NCBI GenBank assembly: GCA_016215085.1
Contig: JACRMD010000145.1
Location: 1-15,499, forward strand
Direction: 5' to 3'
Origin: Solirubrobacterales bacterium
GTDB taxonomy: Bacteria > Actinomycetota > Thermoleophilia > Solirubrobacterales > Solirubrobacteraceae
DNA: 15,499 nucleotides
Below are positions 14,219-15,499 of this stretch, piece after piece; positions within the stretch are counted from its first letter, which is position 1; every line of letters begins with the position of its first letter. The notes below the pieces were generated by a model. The model was not told the DNA's origin. It saw nothing but the letters and a program-made list of their open reading frames with translations, and ran no database searches. Both the position numbers and the translations under genes were made by a program.

Positions 14219-15025
14219 ATGTCCCTTCGCATCACCCACAACGTGGAGGCGTTCAACGCCTACCGCAACCTGAACGCCACGTCCTCGCAGGTCTCCAAGT
14301 CCATGGAGCGCCTGTCCTCCGGCTACCGCATCAACCGCGGCGCCGACGACGCGGCGGGCCTCGGCATCTCCGAGACCATGCGCTCGCAGATCCGCGGTCT
14401 GGGCCAGGCCCAGCGCAACACCCAGGACGGCATCTCGATGGTGCAGACCGCTGAGGGCAACCTCGACGAGGTCCACAGCATGCTGCAGCGCGTCCGCGAG
14501 CTGGCCGTGCAGTACAAGAACGGCAGCCTCTCGCAGGCGTCCCGCGACGCGATCCAGACCGAGGTCAACCAGCTCGCGTCCGAGATCGAGCGCATCGGCT
14601 CGTCCGCATCGTTCAACGGCCTCCAGCTGCTGAGCACGGCGACCGCCGTCTCGTTCCAGGTCGGCGCCAACGACGGCCAGGTCATCTCGGTCTCCACGAT
14701 CAGCCTCGGCTCCGCCCTCGGCACGGCGTTCTACTCGCTGTCGTCGACCGGCACCGCCGACCTGTCGGAGATCGACTCCGCGATCGCCAGCGTCTCCTCG
14801 ACGCGTGCGACGTTCGGCGCGGTCCAGAACCGCCTCGAGCGCGCGATGTCGGTGTCGGCCGCCTACCAGGAGAACCTGGTCTCGGCCGAGTCCCGCATCC
14901 GCGACGTGGACATGGCGGAGGAGATGGTCAACCTCACGAAGGCCCAGATCCTCAGCCAGGCCGGCACGGCGATGCTCGCGCAGGCCAACCAGGCGCCGCA
15001 GGCGGTCCTGTCCCTCATCCGGTAG
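14219..15025 (+). CDS. fliC: Flagellin (filament subunit)
   Basis: The major filament protein, exported through the FliPQR-FlhAB gate. The 268-residue product is a compact flagellin. The N-terminal D0/D1 region has 'MSLRITHNVEAFNAYRNL', 'SMERLSSGYRINRGADDAAG', 'ISETMRSQIRGLGQAQRN', 'DGISMVQTAEGNL' and the TLR5-region-like 'LQRVRELAVQ'. A very short variable segment follows (about residues 140-185, 'FQVGANDGQVISVSTISLGS'). The C-terminal D1/D0 region has 'SRIRDVDMAEEMVNLTK', 'ILSQAGTAMLAQANQ' and a final 'VLSLIR'. The start is fixed by AAGGAG 8 bases upstream and the invariant MSLRI opening. It has its own sigma28-like promoter and a two-hairpin leader. No D2/D3 domains, as in many Gram-positive flagellins (Hag). 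Confidence 0.97.
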   Translation: MSLRITHNVEAFNAYRNLNATSSQVSKSMERLSSGYRINRGADDAAGLGISETMRSQIRGLGQAQRNTQDGISMVQTAEGNLDEVHSMLQRVRELAVQYKNGSLSQASRDAIQTEVNQLASEIERIGSSASFNGLQLLSTATAVSFQVGANDGQVISVSTISLGSALGTAFYSLSSTGTADLSEIDSAIASVSSTRATFGAVQNRLERAMSVSAAYQENLVSAESRIRDVDMAEEMVNLTKAQILSQAGTAMLAQANQAPQAVLSLIR

Positions 15026-15078
15026 GCGCTTCCGGACGAACTCCAGGGGGCCTCGAGCCCTCGGGGGACGGATCAGGT

Positions 15079-15108
15079 GGAGGGGTGGCCCGGCCGGGCC
15101 GCCCCTCC
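15079..15108 (+). terminator. Strong terminator-like hairpin after flagellin
   Basis: Arms 15079-15092 and 15095-15108 pair over 14 positions (13 Watson-Crick, one G-U), beginning GGAGGGG and ending CCCCTCC, with 2 unpaired central bases. It lies 53 bases after the flagellin stop. Only a short T-poor stretch follows, as is usual for high-GC actinobacterial terminators. Confidence 0.75.
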
Positions 15109-15112
15109 GTCG

Positions 15113-15141
15113 CTTAAGCGCCCGGGCGAACCTGCCGACCA
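15113..15141 (+). promoter_or_regulatory. Sigma28-like promoter of the CHAP hydrolase gene
   Basis: CTTAAG (15113-15118), 15 bases, then GCCGACCA (15134-15141), the same spacing as the flagellin promoter. It begins 5 bases after the terminator stem. The ATG at 15150 is 8 bases beyond the -10, again predicting a nearly leaderless transcript. Confidence 0.58.
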
Positions 15142-15149
15142 CTCTGGTG

Positions 15150-15499
15150 ATGTCCGTCGAGGCCGTCCTGGCCCGCATCGCCGAGCTCGACCAGGCGCTC
15201 AACCCGCAGCGCGCGCGGCAGGCCGCCGCGCCGCAGGGCACCTCCTTCGCCGGGGTGCTGGGGAGCGCGTCCTCGATCCTGCCCGCCTCAACCACCGCGC
15301 TGACCGGCGGGACGCCGGGGCTGCGGGCCCTGCAGGCCGCGCAGGCCGAGGTCGGCGTGGCCGAGCAGCCGCCCGGCTCCAACGACTCCCCGCGCATCGC
15401 CCAGTACCGCGAGGCCACGGCCGGCAGCGGCGTGGGCCCGTGGTGCGCGTACTTCACCTCCTGGGCCGCGGCCCAGGCCGGGGTCCCGCTCGGCGAGGC
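15150..15499 (+). CDS. CHAP-type peptidoglycan hydrolase, N-terminal part (3' end outside window)
   Basis: A probable cell-wall hydrolase (amidase or endopeptidase) of the flagellar regulon, cut by the window end. The first 30 or so residues ('SVEAVLARIAELDQALNP', then a Pro/Gln/Ala stretch and 'TSFAGVL') resemble short N-termini of flagellum-associated wall enzymes. They show no obvious signal peptide, so export through the flagellar apparatus is possible. The domain from about residue 66 has 'AQAEVGVAEQPPGSNDSPRI', a Tyr/Glu-containing helix, and 'GPWCAYFTSWAAAQAGVPLG', in which Cys99 is the expected CHAP nucleophile. The catalytic His lies beyond the window. The start is supported by the promoter geometry. 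The 'FlgJ-like' role is inferred from context only. Confidence 0.75.
   Translation, partial: MSVEAVLARIAELDQALNPQRARQAAAPQGTSFAGVLGSASSILPASTTALTGGTPGLRALQAAQAEVGVAEQPPGSNDSPRIAQYREATAGSGVGPWCAYFTSWAAAQAGVPLGE

Noticed and set aside
14170..14454. Possible leader peptide starting at the ATG in flagellin hairpin 1
   Set aside because: The frame does not stop before flagellin but runs far into it out of frame, and no Shine-Dalgarno precedes it.
12852..15457. Minus-strand frames over the late genes (12852-14189, 14117-15457)
   Set aside because: They run through promoters, a terminator and flagellin without recognisable motifs; compositional artefacts.
1..15499. CRISPR array, tRNA/rRNA genes, insertion sequences or prophage genes
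   Set aside because: No regularly spaced repeats, no tRNA-like cloverleaf, no transposase or integrase motifs, and no phage structural genes were seen.

Overview
The window is about 15.5 kb of very GC-rich DNA and is almost entirely a flagellar gene cluster on the + strand. Gene content, base composition and the style of the secreted proteins suggest an actinobacterium of the Thermoleophilia/Solirubrobacterales type. That placement is an inference: there is no rRNA or other phylogenetic marker here. The main supports are a PD40-repeat exported protein with a Pro/Gly linker and an Ig-like C-terminal domain ending in 'ATDAAGN', TAGCGT boxes placed directly before start codons, and a short flagellin of Gram-positive type.

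Layout. (1) 2-1412: 3' part of motB, then fliL and fliN, tightly packed; fliM is not between fliL and fliN. (2) 1413-5324: a near-perfect 29-nt palindrome, then two genes with no obvious flagellar role, an F420/FMN-type luciferase-like oxidoreductase and a large secreted PD40 (TolB-like) repeat protein. (3) 5325-12904: a sigma28-like promoter, then the flagellar export gate and chaperone genes fliO-fliP-fliQ-fliR-flhB-flhA-flhF, followed by a PilZ (YcgR-like) c-di-GMP protein. Most junctions are ATGA/GTGA overlaps, so this reads as one translationally coupled operon. (4) 12908-13482: two small unrecognised proteins, one with two membrane segments and one highly charged. (5) 13531-15499: three short transcription units, each with its own sigma28-like promoter: a small glycosyltransferase-like protein, flagellin, and the start of a CHAP-type peptidoglycan hydrolase cut by the window end. 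No gene-free stretch exceeds about 130 bases.

How it works together. MotB anchors the stator, FliL sits at the stator/basal body, and FliN is part of the C-ring. FliOPQR-FlhB-FlhA form the export gate, FlhF is the SRP-type GTPase for flagellar placement or assembly, and the PilZ protein probably brakes or tunes the motor in response to c-di-GMP. The last block is the late class: filament subunit, a possible modification factor, and a wall hydrolase.

Most notable signals. The flagellin 5' leader folds into two successive hairpins, each presenting an ANGGA pentaloop, and the second loop is the Shine-Dalgarno itself. This is the classic layout of a CsrA-repressed flagellin mRNA. Four promoters share CTNAAG-N14/15-(G/A)CCGA(T/C), and two of them put the start codon almost at the predicted transcription start (leaderless late genes). 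Three genes (the oxidoreductase, the PD40 protein and flhF) appear to lack internal segments. In flhF the loss removes the G4 guanine-specificity motif and shifts the frame, so flhF and the PilZ gene read as one open frame.
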